Shown here: piece after piece, positions 34,221 to 42,044 of the stretch
Layout: every line of letters begins with the position of its first letter
Numbering within the stretch: the first letter of the stretch is position 1
NCBI RefSeq assembly: GCF_004365915.1
Contig: NZ_SODI01000001.1
Span: 1,054,001-1,118,000 of the forward strand
Source of the DNA: Cryobacterium psychrophilum
Lineage (GTDB): Bacteria > Actinomycetota > Actinomycetes > Actinomycetales > Microbacteriaceae
DNA length: 64,000 bases
Direction: 5' to 3'
The notes under the pieces: model-generated
Told to the model about the DNA's origin: nothing
The model's input: the letters and a program-made list of their open reading frames with translations, nothing else
The model's database searches: none
Translations under genes and position numbers: made by a program

Positions 34221-35261
34221 ATGACCGCCCGAACACGAATTCGCCCGCCATACTCCGCCCGCATCTGGGTGATCCTTGTGGCAACGTTGTCGCTCAGCGG
34301 GATTGTGCTCGCCGGTGCGCTCACGCCGGCGTCCGGGGACACCCCCGTCAGCACGCCGAACGCAACGAGCCCACAGCTCACGCCAACCCCCACGCCCACA
34401 CCCACACCAACACCAACGGATGCCTCCCCCCTCGACCCGGAGACGTCCCGCTTCGCCGCCGATGAGGCGTCCGTCGGCGTCACGGACTCCACCGCCACCG
34501 ACAGCACCGCCCTCGCGCTGCTGGCGACGCTCGCGGTCAAGGGGCGCGCACCGAAAACCGGGTACGATCGCACCGGCAGCTTCGGCTCCGCCTGGCTCGA
34601 CGTGGACCGAAACGGGTGCGACACCCGCAACGATATTCTGGCTCGTGACCTCACGGGCATCGTGACATCCGGATCGTGCCGTGTCATGGCCGGCACCCTG
34701 ACCGGCCCGTACACCGGCCAGGACATCGGATTTGTGCGCGGCACCTCCACCTCCACGCTCGTGCAGATCGACCACGTCGTTGCCCTCTCCAACGCCTGGC
34801 AGACCGGCGCCCAGCAGCTCACGCAGGGCCAGCGCGTGTCGCTCGCCAACGACCCGCTCAACCTCCTGGCGGTGGACGGACCGACCAACTCGAGCAAGGG
34901 AGACGGTGACACCGCAACCTGGCTGCCGCCACAGAAGTCATTCCGCTGCGCTTATGTTGCCCGGCAGGTCTCGGTCAAGGCCACATACACGCTGTGGGTG
35001 ACCCCCGCAGAGCAGGTGGCCATGACCCGCGTTCTCACGGACTGCCCCGGCGAGCGCGCGACGACCTCGGCCTTCGCACCCGTCGCGCCAGAGGCCATCC
35101 CCGCAGCTCCCGTTGCGCCCGCGCCCATCCCCGCCACCGCCACCGCGTACTACAAGAACTGCACGGCAGCCCGGGTGGCGGGCGCCGCGCCGGTGCGCGT
35201 CGGCGACGCCGGCTATGCCCGGCACCTGGACCGCGACGGCGACGGGGTCGGCTGCGAGTAG
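34221..35261 (+). CDS. secreted HNH-type nuclease (DUF1524) with C-terminal excalibur domain
   Basis: 346 residues. N-terminal signal or anchor (IWVILVATLSLSGIVLAGAL), then a Thr-Pro repeat linker (about residues 54-68), a DUF1524 nuclease domain (YDRTGSFGSAWLDVDRNGCD, TRNDILARDL, and VQIDHVVALSNAW with the Asp-His catalytic pair, NDPLNLLAVDGPTNSSKGD), a Pro/Ala linker, and a C-terminal excalibur calcium-binding motif (YYKNCTAARVAGAAPV ... HLDRDGDGVGCE). It is predicted to be exported and to cut DNA outside the cell, for nutrient acquisition or competition. Strong ribosome binding site (AGGAG, four bases before ATG). No immunity gene is apparent next to it. Confidence 0.92.
   Translation: MTARTRIRPPYSARIWVILVATLSLSGIVLAGALTPASGDTPVSTPNATSPQLTPTPTPTPTPTPTDASPLDPETSRFAADEASVGVTDSTATDSTALALLATLAVKGRAPKTGYDRTGSFGSAWLDVDRNGCDTRNDILARDLTGIVTSGSCRVMAGTLTGPYTGQDIGFVRGTSTSTLVQIDHVVALSNAWQTGAQQLTQGQRVSLANDPLNLLAVDGPTNSSKGDGDTATWLPPQKSFRCAYVARQVSVKATYTLWVTPAEQVAMTRVLTDCPGERATTSAFAPVAPEAIPAAPVAPAPIPATATAYYKNCTAARVAGAAPVRVGDAGYARHLDRDGDGVGCE
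34387..34417. repeat. CCCACA/CCAACA tandem repeat (Thr-Pro linker)
   Basis: A short tandem hexamer repeat in the nuclease gene that encodes alternating Thr-Pro. Units are multiples of three, so slippage changes linker length only. Confidence 0.7.
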
Positions 35262-35323
35262 CCCGCACGGCATATGCGCGGCGCGGCCGGTCGCATTCGC
35301 TTCGCTGAAACGGATGCCTGCGT

Positions 35324-35956
35324 TCAAGCGGCCGTCGGGTCGCCGAAGTGCCGCATCGAGGGGCGAGTACCCCAGGTGACGGGATTGTCGATCACGGCGG
35401 CCAGTTCCATGCGTTCGATCGGGCGCAGCACGGAGGGCAGCTCCTGCAACCAGCCCTGCAGGTCACGCGCATCAACGACCTTCACGTCGGCGGGCTTGCC
35501 TCGCGCGAAAATGAACCGGGCGCCGAAGAGCACGATCACCGGGCGTACCGGTGCGCGGAGCGGAATGCGGGCGCGCAGCAGGCTCGTCACGAGGTGCGCC
35601 TCCGCGATCGCGTCGCGACCGTCGGGCCTGCGGCGACCGGACACCCGAACGGTGCCCCTGTCAACCCATACCCATTCGCCGTCAGAATGCCGGGTGCGCA
35701 GGGTGTGCAGGGTGAAGATTCCGCCTGGCCCCACAACGAGATGCTCAGAGACGGGGCTCGCCGAATCTGAGTCGAAAACGGCCCAGTCGTTCGGTGGCTC
35801 CTGGAGAAGAGTCGCAAGCGCCAATTCCCCCTGCGCGGCGACGTAGCGCGACGGGCGTGGGGGCTGTTGCGGCTCGGGCACGGGTGACGTGCGCGGGCGC
35901 TGCTCGGTTGTGATCAGCGCCGGGTGACGACGCCTTACTGAGGATGCATGAGTCAT
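35324..35956 (-). CDS. NERD-like protein, catalytic residues lost (copy A)
   Basis: 210 residues, cytosolic. It matches the actinobacterial NERD (nuclease-related) family: HLVVGPGGIFTLHTLRTRHS, RPVIVLFGARFIFARGKPAD, VKVVDARDLQGWLQELP. In active-looking relatives the core reads F-x-I-x-T-K; here FTLHTL lacks the Lys, so a nuclease role is unlikely. ATG 35956 is supported by AGGAG; the longer frame is rejected. A paralogue with a C-terminal membrane segment is at 37703-38536, with a universal stress protein and a membrane hydrolase between them. Confidence 0.78.
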   Translation of the reverse strand: MTHASSVRRRHPALITTEQRPRTSPVPEPQQPPRPSRYVAAQGELALATLLQEPPNDWAVFDSDSASPVSEHLVVGPGGIFTLHTLRTRHSDGEWVWVDRGTVRVSGRRRPDGRDAIAEAHLVTSLLRARIPLRAPVRPVIVLFGARFIFARGKPADVKVVDARDLQGWLQELPSVLRPIERMELAAVIDNPVTWGTRPSMRHFGDPTAA

Positions 35957-36016
35957 GGTGTACTCCTCGCCGGGTTTCATATCATGCCATTTCGGCGGCA
36001 AAAAGCAATACCCCAC

Positions 36017-36281
36017 AGCGGAGGACGTGCGGTGAACAACGCAAATTTCGGGTCGAAAGCCGCCAAAAACGGGCTGCGGGGCGGTGACCGTGCCGAGAGT
36101 GCCTTCGGCAGCTCAGCGAGCAGTGGACGTCGGGCCCCGGTCTGCACCAGCCCACGGGGCCGCCGAGCGAGGTACGCCGGGCGGCCCCGTTCTGGCGGGG
36201 GGCTAGGCGTCGGCCAAACAGGCACCACAATGGTACGGAGACAGAGTCGTCCGCACACGCCCACCACACAAGGAGCAATAC
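36017..36281. other. intergenic before the universal stress protein gene
   Basis: No gene supported. It contains a GC-rich inverted repeat around 36155-36190 (GGGCCGCC...GGGCGGCCCC type), which may be a terminator-like stem, and the usp promoter. Confidence 0.35.
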
Positions 36282-36776
36282 ATGAACACCGAAGACACTC
36301 TCGGAAACACTGACCCGGCAGCCGCGACGGCAGCCGTTCCCGCCGGCAGCATCGTCGTCGGTCACGATGGCTCCAACTGCTCGGATCGCGCGCTCACCGA
36401 AGCACTCGAACTTGCCGTACAGCTCACGGCTCCCGTCGTCGTCGTCCGCACGTGGACCATCGACACGGCCCCCCGCCCCGCCGACTGGGAATTCGGCTAC
36501 GTGTCCTCATTCGCCGAGTATTCCACCGCGGTGCACGACGGGCTCGTGCACGACGTCGAGGCGCAGATCAAAAAGTTCTCCGATGTCTCGGTCGGCTACC
36601 GGGTCCTCCACTCGGGCGCGGCCAAGGGTCTCATCGAAGTTTCGCGCACCGCACGGATGCTGGTGGTTGGCTCCCGGGGGCACGGCGGCTTCGCGGGCAT
36701 GCTGCTCGGCTCCGTGAGCGACCAGTGCGTGCGCCACGCGGCGTGCCCGGTGCTCGTGGTGCGTCCCCACAGCTGA
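36282..36776 (+). CDS. universal stress protein (UspA family)
   Basis: A 164-residue single Usp domain. The first strand is SIVVGHDGSNCSDRAL, and the ATP-binding signature G-x2-G-x9-G-S is present as GSRGHGGFAGMLLGSVSDQC, followed by HAACPVLVVRP. It is therefore of the ATP-binding class. A Thr/Ala-rich 20-residue lead precedes the domain. AGGAG with good spacing before ATG 36282. Usp proteins help survival in stress or starvation; the partner is unknown. Confidence 0.92.
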   Translation: MNTEDTLGNTDPAAATAAVPAGSIVVGHDGSNCSDRALTEALELAVQLTAPVVVVRTWTIDTAPRPADWEFGYVSSFAEYSTAVHDGLVHDVEAQIKKFSDVSVGYRVLHSGAAKGLIEVSRTARMLVVGSRGHGGFAGMLLGSVSDQCVRHAACPVLVVRPHS

Positions 36777-36891
36777 GTGAGCGTGCAGAACCCGCCCGCC
36801 AGCAGAACCGCAACGGCCATGTCGGGGGTGGCGCCTACAGTGGTGAGCGGTCGGGATTCGCCCGGCCCTCACTCGAATGGAGGCCTCGCTC

Positions 36892-37683
36892 ATGATGGGT
36901 GCACATCACGCCGTGACCGGTGCCGCCGCCTGGATCGCCGTGACCGCGACCGCGGGGCATGGGCTGGGGCTGTTCCCCGTGACCCCAACCGGCGCGCTTG
37001 CCGGCACTCTCCTGTGCGCGGGGGCAGCTCTCCTACCCGATGCCGACCACGGATCGGCCACGATCTCCAATTCGGTCCCCGTGGTGGGAAAATTCGTCAC
37101 CTCAAGCATCTCCCGCGCCTCTGGCGGTCATCGCCACGGGCTGCACAGCCTGCTTGCCATCGCCTGCGTCTGGATCCTCGCGACCGGGCTCGGACTTCTC
37201 GTGTGGCAGCCGACCGGATGGGCCGAGCCGATCAGTGTGGGTCCGGCGGTGATGACGGCAATGACCGTGGCATTCGCCGCGAAGGCATTGCGCCTCGCCA
37301 AACGGTGGGCTCTTGCCTGGCTCATCGGACTGGCGGTGGCGGCATTCATCGCGCTGTATGCTCCCGAGCAGCAGGCGTGGTTCGTGGTCTGTGTAGCACT
37401 CGGCTACGCCGTTCACCTGCTGGGCGATTTCCTGACGACCGGCGGGCTTCCCCTGCTGTGGCCGTGGCGACCCAAGCCGCCCCCGCTGTGGCGCAGGACT
37501 CCCCTCCGGCACATCTGGACCTCCGGCGGCTACATGGCCCTGCCCGTTCTCGGAAACGCTGGCTCGTTCCGGGAGTGGGTGTTGCTCCTGCCGCTGACGG
37601 CATACGTGGTCTACGGCATGCTCTTCGCCGCGCTGGCCGCAGCCAGGGGCAGCACCAGCCTGCCGGCACTCTTCGGGTGGTGA
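36892..37683 (+). CDS. membrane-bound metal-dependent hydrolase (YdjM/DUF457 family)
   Basis: 263 residues with a His-rich N-terminal motif (MGAHHAVTGAAAW), LLPDADHGSATISN, and SGGHRHGLHSLLAIA; further spans follow, and the pattern of HH, DxDH and HRxxxHS is that of YdjM-like (DUF457) inner membrane hydrolases. The later GYAVHLLGDFLTTGGLPLLWP adds His and Asp. The ATG at 36892 is chosen because GGAGG lies eight bases before it; the ATG at 36877 lies on top of that site. Substrate unknown (phospholipid or isoprenoid head groups are guesses). Confidence 0.88.
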   Translation: MMGAHHAVTGAAAWIAVTATAGHGLGLFPVTPTGALAGTLLCAGAALLPDADHGSATISNSVPVVGKFVTSSISRASGGHRHGLHSLLAIACVWILATGLGLLVWQPTGWAEPISVGPAVMTAMTVAFAAKALRLAKRWALAWLIGLAVAAFIALYAPEQQAWFVVCVALGYAVHLLGDFLTTGGLPLLWPWRPKPPPLWRRTPLRHIWTSGGYMALPVLGNAGSFREWVLLLPLTAYVVYGMLFAALAAARGSTSLPALFGW

Positions 37684-37702
37684 CCCTGCGCGACGCCCTG
37701 CA

Positions 37703-38536
37703 TCACAGGCCTGCGGGATGCTGCATGCCGATGTCGGCAAGCATCGCGGTGACCACGTTCAGCACGACGACGGCTTCGACCCCCACCATGGCGATCACCA
37801 GGACCGTGGCCCACGAGGTCCACCACAGCCTCCGACGACGTGAGATGCTCACGTCGCCGTCGAGTGCGGCGAATCGCGCCATCACCTCCTGCGCGTTCAC
37901 CTGCGGCGCAGCTCCCCACGTCTTCGGGTCATCAACGATGGTCATGATCTCGACGAGCTCACGGTCGTTGAGCACGGGTGGCTGCCGCACCAGCCACGCA
38001 TTCAAGTGACGCGAGTTGAGCACCTTCACCTCTGAGGGCTTCTCGCGAATGACGACTTCACGCGGGTTCACCAGGGCGATGACCGGCCGCACGGCGTGGT
38101 GCTGCGGCATCCGTTTTCGCAACACGCGGGTGGCGCGTTCCGCCTCAAGTTCGGCGTCGCGCAGGTAGGAGACACTACGCCCCGCCACGAGCAGCAACCG
38201 CTTGAAGACCCAGATATTCTGACCGCGCGCATTCCTCATGGTGACCGTGAACACACCGTTGGGCCCCACGACGAGGTGCCCGATCTCCGATCGCGCCTTG
38301 CCAACGGGGAGGGAATGGAAAACCTTCCAGCCGGCGGGAATCCTGGCGAGCGCGGCGGCCACGGAAATGTCGTCCTTGGCGCCGTGGAACACGGCGAGGC
38401 TCTCACCGTGTAATGGCGAGCGGCCAAGCAGACGGGCGAGAGGTGAACGGGTGGGCACAACGCGCTGGTCCAAGAGATCTTCGATGACCGTTTGGGCCGC
38501 GAGTCGAGCACGCAGGGGGGGCGGTTCGACTGTCAC
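37703..38536 (-). CDS. NERD-like protein with C-terminal membrane segment (copy B)
   Basis: 277 residues. The NERD-like region (residues about 75-215) reads PAGWKVFHSLPVGKARSEIG, HLVVGPNGVFTVTMRNARGQ, RPVIALVNPREVVIREKPSE, VKVLNSRHLNAWLVRQP. The core T-K of active relatives is replaced (VTMR). A basic stretch (SRRRRLWW) leads to one membrane helix (WATVLVIAMVGVEAVVVLNVV), so the NERD domain faces the cytosol. GTG 38536 is chosen because AGGAGGA lies six bases before it. The copy at 35324-35956 has no membrane segment. Confidence 0.8.
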   Translation of the reverse strand: MTVEPPPLRARLAAQTVIEDLLDQRVVPTRSPLARLLGRSPLHGESLAVFHGAKDDISVAAALARIPAGWKVFHSLPVGKARSEIGHLVVGPNGVFTVTMRNARGQNIWVFKRLLLVAGRSVSYLRDAELEAERATRVLRKRMPQHHAVRPVIALVNPREVVIREKPSEVKVLNSRHLNAWLVRQPPVLNDRELVEIMTIVDDPKTWGAAPQVNAQEVMARFAALDGDVSISRRRRLWWTSWATVLVIAMVGVEAVVVLNVVTAMLADIGMQHPAGL

Positions 38537-38700
38537 GGAAAATCCTCCTCGAGAAACGGTAGCGAGGGCAGGCGGCGTCCCCAATGCCCCAGAAGGGGCA
38601 CTGGAACGATCGATGTGTTGCGCCCGCGCCGATCAGGGCGGTCACGAAGCGGGCATCCCGGCCACGAAAACGATGAGGGCGCCCGCGCTGAACCGAGTTC

Positions 38701-39168
38701 TCAGCGCTCGACGAGAATCCCGTCTTCGTCGCAGTAGATCGTGCGCCCGGGCGTGAACGTCACCCCGGCGAACGTGACGACGGCGTCCGCTTCGCCGCTT
38801 CCTGTCTTCGAACTCTTGCGCGGGTTACTGCCCAGCGCTTTGACCCCGAGATCGAGACCCGAGATGGCGACGCGATCGCGGATCGCGCCGTTGATGACAA
38901 CACCGGCCCACCCGTTGGCCACGGCGGATTCGGCGATCATGTCGCCCATGAGCGCGGAATTGAGTGACCCGGCCCCGTCAATCACGAGCACGGAGCCCTC
39001 GCCAGGGGTGGCCAGGATCGATTTGACCAGAGCGTTGTCCTCGAAGCATGCCACCGTGCGGATGGGACCGCTGAAGCGGGCGCGGCCACCGAGCGTTTGA
39101 AACTGCAGCGGAACGGACTGGAGAACTTCTTCGTACTCATCATAGAGATCAGCGGTTAACAGCGTCAT
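38701..39168 (-). CDS. rraA: RraA-like protein (ribonuclease activity regulator / HMG aldolase fold)
   Basis: 155 residues, full length. Typical family blocks are TADLYDEYEEVL, GGRARFSGPIRTVAC, VLVIDGAGSLNSALMGDMIA, GWAGVVINGAIRDRVAI, LGVKALGSNPRKSSKTGSGE and FTPGRTIYCDEDGILV. E. coli RraA binds and inhibits RNase E; homologues elsewhere are 4-hydroxy-4-methyl-2-oxoglutarate aldolases (Asp and Arg in the G-A-I-R-D motif are needed for the latter and are present), so either activity is possible. ATG 39168 is preceded by AGGA. It diverges from acyP. Confidence 0.9.
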   Translation of the reverse strand: MTLLTADLYDEYEEVLQSVPLQFQTLGGRARFSGPIRTVACFEDNALVKSILATPGEGSVLVIDGAGSLNSALMGDMIAESAVANGWAGVVINGAIRDRVAISGLDLGVKALGSNPRKSSKTGSGEADAVVTFAGVTFTPGRTIYCDEDGILVER

Positions 39169-39262
39169 GGAAATCCTCCGAAAGAGTGTGGCACGTGCTC
39201 GGTTCCTCCAGAGTACGGCCACCGCAGTGGCGCGAGCGGACACGGTGGTGCACACTGATTGC

Positions 39263-39532
39263 GTGATTCGACGACGCGTGACGGTGAGTGGGCAGGTACA
39301 GGGTGTCGGATTTCGCTACTACACGGCGGAACAGGCGCGCGACCTCGGCGTGCACGGCACCGTTCGAAACCTCGCGAACGGCAACGTCGAGGCAGAAATC
39401 GAGGGATTGCCGGCGGCCATCGACGCCATGGTCGCCTGGTTACATGCTGGTCCAAGGTCGGCGGTGGTGGATAACGTGACGGTTGTCGATGTCCCAGCGA
39501 CGGGCGAGAAGACATTTCGCGTGGCGCACTGA
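39263..39532 (+). CDS. acyP: acylphosphatase
   Basis: 89 residues, the normal size. The signature VSGQVQGVGFRYYT carries the catalytic Arg, and VRNLANGNVEAEIEG includes the catalytic Asn. It hydrolyses carboxyl-phosphate bonds such as those of acetyl phosphate or carbamoyl phosphate. GTG 39263 is chosen because it gives the canonical short N-terminus; the ATG at 39167 belongs to antisense sequence. Weak ribosome binding site. Confidence 0.93.
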   Translation: MIRRRVTVSGQVQGVGFRYYTAEQARDLGVHGTVRNLANGNVEAEIEGLPAAIDAMVAWLHAGPRSAVVDNVTVVDVPATGEKTFRVAH

Positions 39533-39632
39533 TCTCCGACACGGCCCGCGCGCTGCCGGATGACGAAAGCTGGCGTAGCGTTGTCACGTCGCCGTGGGCG
39601 AGTAAGCACTTTTCTTGTCGAGGGGAGATGCG

Positions 39633-40373
39633 GTGCGCAGAACGTTCGGCGTTGCCCGACTTCTCTTGGCGACCGTCGAACTCGTGTCCCTGACGGGCTA
39701 TTTCATGTACACGCTGAGCGTGGCGAGTTTTGCCATCGGCAACTTCTTCGCGTACTTCACCGTGCTGAGCGCGATGACCACCGTGATCGTTCTGGTCACC
39801 GCCGCCACCATTGCGCTGCGCCGCCCCCGGGATCCGGCCTGGCTGGACATGGCCCGCGTCATGATCACCACGTACATCCTCGTGTCCGGGGTGGTCTATG
39901 CCATCATCGTGTGGCAGGCGGCCAGCGTCAACTATTCGATCGCGGTACCCTGGTCAAGCCAGATCCTGCACTTCTGGATCCCGGCCTTCGTGCTCATCGA
40001 CTGGATCGTGGACCCGTATAAGGCCCGGGTGCCGTGGCGATATCTTGCGTGGGTGATCGTGTTCCCCGTTATCTGGCTCGTAGGCACCCTCATCCGCGGT
40101 GATATTTTGGGCTGGTACCCCTACTTTTTCCTCGACGCGCGACAGGTGAGCGGCCCCACCGAGACGGTGTTGTACTGCGCCCTGATTGTCGTCATCATCA
40201 CGGGAATCGCGGCAATCCTCGTCACCGCGACCCGCATCAAGTGGAAGCCGCGGACCGGCACCACGTCGATGTCCCTGACACATCCGCACGCGCAACCGAC
40301 GTCAAGCCCGGCGCCCCGCCCCTCGGCCGGGCAGCACAAACGCCATCTGAAACGGAGCCGCACGGGCACCTGA
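39633..40373 (+). CDS. Pr6Pr family membrane protein
   Basis: 246 residues, six predicted membrane spans with WxW-type positions (SSQILHFWIPAFVLIDWIVD, RYLAWVIVFPVIWLVGTLIR, WYPYFFLD). The overall pattern matches the Pr6Pr/FAR-17a-like integral membrane family of unknown function. GTG 39633 is chosen because AGGGGAG lies about six bases upstream; an upstream start at 39615 falls on this site. The last 40 residues are a Pro/Ser/Arg-rich cytoplasmic tail. Converges with the amine oxidase gene. Confidence 0.8.
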   Translation: MRRTFGVARLLLATVELVSLTGYFMYTLSVASFAIGNFFAYFTVLSAMTTVIVLVTAATIALRRPRDPAWLDMARVMITTYILVSGVVYAIIVWQAASVNYSIAVPWSSQILHFWIPAFVLIDWIVDPYKARVPWRYLAWVIVFPVIWLVGTLIRGDILGWYPYFFLDARQVSGPTETVLYCALIVVIITGIAAILVTATRIKWKPRTGTTSMSLTHPHAQPTSSPAPRPSAGQHKRHLKRSRTGT

Positions 40374-40427
40374 ACCAGGGGGGCTGCACCTCGGCGGAAC
40401 GGCTTCACCGAAGGCCACCCCGGGAGG

Positions 40428-41828
40428 CTACGTCGCGGCCCGGAACGGCTCGAGCGAATGCATCGCCGCAGTGAGGAACACCTCGTCGCTCGCCTCGGCG
40501 AGGCGCAGGGCGTTTTCGGCGGCGATCATGCCCATCAACACGGGTTCTCCCGTGATCGGCAGCATGTTCACCCAGACCGGGAAGTCGGAATCCGTGCCCA
40601 CCACGGTCCACAGCGGGGCCTCGGTGTCCCAGAACGGCTCATCGAAGCGCAGCCACACCTTGTCGAGGACGCCAACGCCAATCGCCGCAATCGCACTGCG
40701 ATGGGCGAACGGCAGCTCGGGAGAAAACTCCACGGCCTCATCCTTCAACACTCCCAGCGGAACGGTGACGATCACGCGGTCCGCGGAGAGCGCTTCACCG
40801 GCCCCGAGGCGCAGGCTGACGCCCTCGTCGTCGTAGGCGATGCGCGTGACCACGCTCGCCATCGTCACGTCGAGGGCGGCGGCGTCACTCGTGAGCAGGT
40901 TGGCGTAGCCGCCCACGACGATGAGGTCGTCATCGGCCAGGGGCTCCGCGGGGGTATACCAGGCGGACTGCTCGCTCAGGAGCGCACCGGAGGTCATTTT
41001 GAGCCGGGTGCTGATCTCATATTCGAGCCAATCGGCATCAGACAGGCCCTGCGCATTGAGCGCGTCAGAGAGCCTGGACTCCCCCGAGTCCACGAACGCA
41101 CGCTCCACCGACACGTCCTGCGGCTGAGTCGCCGCCCAGGCGAGGGCCTCGGCCACGGCCTCGGCGCCGAGGGGCGACAGCGGCACGACCTCACGAGCCC
41201 GGGTGCGTGCCTGTGGCACGCGCGGGAAGGGGAGGGTGCTCACACCGAGGGTCGCGAACTCATCGTCGAGGGTGTTCTCGGTGCTGTTATGCACGAACGA
41301 GGGTCCGAGTTCAATCGGGTTCGGCCAGCCCTTGGTGATCGTGTCGATACGCCCACCCACCCGTTCGCGCGCCTCGACGACGGTGACGTCGTAACCCGCC
41401 TCGCGGAGTTGGGTTGCGGCGGCGAGGCCCGCGATGCCAGCGCCAACAACGATGATGCGCTCGTTCGTTCGACCAACGGCCTGCAGCTGGGTGGCTGCAC
41501 GGAGTCCCGACTCGCGGGCGCCATTAACCGTACCCGGTTCCGTGGCCGCCGTGGCTTCCCCGGCAAAGAACATCCGACCGAGTACGGGTTCGGCGAGCGC
41601 CGCACGATGTTCCGGCGATGCACCCACGGCGGGAAAACTGAACGAGCCACGCGCAAACGGGTCGATTGACCATGAGGAGCGCTGCATGGCCTGCGGTTTC
41701 GGCACCACAGAGGGTGCTCCCGTTGGCACCGGTACCTTCGTGGGCTGCGGTGACGGCGAACCGCAGGCCGCGAGCACCAACACCGAAAGCCCTGACGCCG
41801 TGCCGATCAAAAACTGGCGACGTTTCAT
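40428..41828 (-). CDS. flavin amine oxidase-like lipoprotein, circularly permuted
   Basis: 466 residues. The signal MKRRQFLIGTASGLSVLVLA has a Tat-like R-R-x-F-L and a lipobox with Cys22. After a Pro-rich linker, residues 50-119 carry the block normally found at the C-terminus of MAO/PAO/LSD1-type enzymes (W-x-x-DPFARGSFSF, RMFFAGEAT, GTVNGARESGLRAA). Only then comes the Rossmann motif VVGAGIAGLAAATQL (from residue 127), GGRIDT, and the rest of the fold, which ends at MHSLEPFRAAT, just where the missing C-terminal block would follow. The order is thus permuted and the segments are complete. Substrate is unknown; it should be an exported FAD amine oxidase. No C-terminal FAD block lies downstream in any frame. 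Confidence 0.85.
   Translation of the reverse strand: MKRRQFLIGTASGLSVLVLAACGSPSPQPTKVPVPTGAPSVVPKPQAMQRSSWSIDPFARGSFSFPAVGASPEHRAALAEPVLGRMFFAGEATAATEPGTVNGARESGLRAATQLQAVGRTNERIIVVGAGIAGLAAATQLREAGYDVTVVEARERVGGRIDTITKGWPNPIELGPSFVHNSTENTLDDEFATLGVSTLPFPRVPQARTRAREVVPLSPLGAEAVAEALAWAATQPQDVSVERAFVDSGESRLSDALNAQGLSDADWLEYEISTRLKMTSGALLSEQSAWYTPAEPLADDDLIVVGGYANLLTSDAAALDVTMASVVTRIAYDDEGVSLRLGAGEALSADRVIVTVPLGVLKDEAVEFSPELPFAHRSAIAAIGVGVLDKVWLRFDEPFWDTEAPLWTVVGTDSDFPVWVNMLPITGEPVLMGMIAAENALRLAEASDEVFLTAAMHSLEPFRAAT
41472..41681 (-). other. displaced FAD-binding block (residues 50-119) of the permuted amine oxidase
   Basis: Encodes RSSWSIDPFARGSFSF through the RMFFAGEAT and GTVNGARESG motifs. 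In canonical flavin amine oxidases this segment forms the C-terminal part of the FAD site and follows the substrate domain; here it precedes the dinucleotide-binding motif by about nine residues (AVGRTNERI). Confidence 0.85.
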
Positions 41829-41990
41829 CACCGTGCGAACGTCTCGGTTGTGAGCATTCTGCACGTTGCCGACCCTGCGCCATTCATACGACCAAACTAC
41901 CCCAGTGCACGAGATTCCCCGGGGTCGAACAGGGCGGATTCCAGCATCCGTTCTTGACAACCCCGCCCTCCGCAAAACCGGGGTTTCTGA

Positions 41991-42028
41991 GACACGCCGT
42001 GTTGGACATCCGCCCCGCACGGCGTGTC
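41991..42028 (-). terminator. hairpin after the class I methyltransferase gene
   Basis: GACACGCCGTG (41991-42001) pairs perfectly with CACGGCGTGTC (42018-42028) around a 16-base loop. A second palindrome AAGACCGGTCTT (42035-42046) overlaps the methyltransferase stop. On the minus strand the stem is followed by a moderately U-rich stretch (CCCCGGTTTTGC), so it probably ends the PAP2-T3PKS-methyltransferase operon. Confidence 0.6.
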
Positions 42029-42044
42029 GTGACAAAGACCGGTC

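Noticed and set aside
40374..40427. A frameshifted C-terminal FAD block after the amine oxidase gene
   Set aside because: I checked the sequence after the stop on the minus strand; it shows no FFAGEAT-like motif in any frame, so the permutation reading stands.
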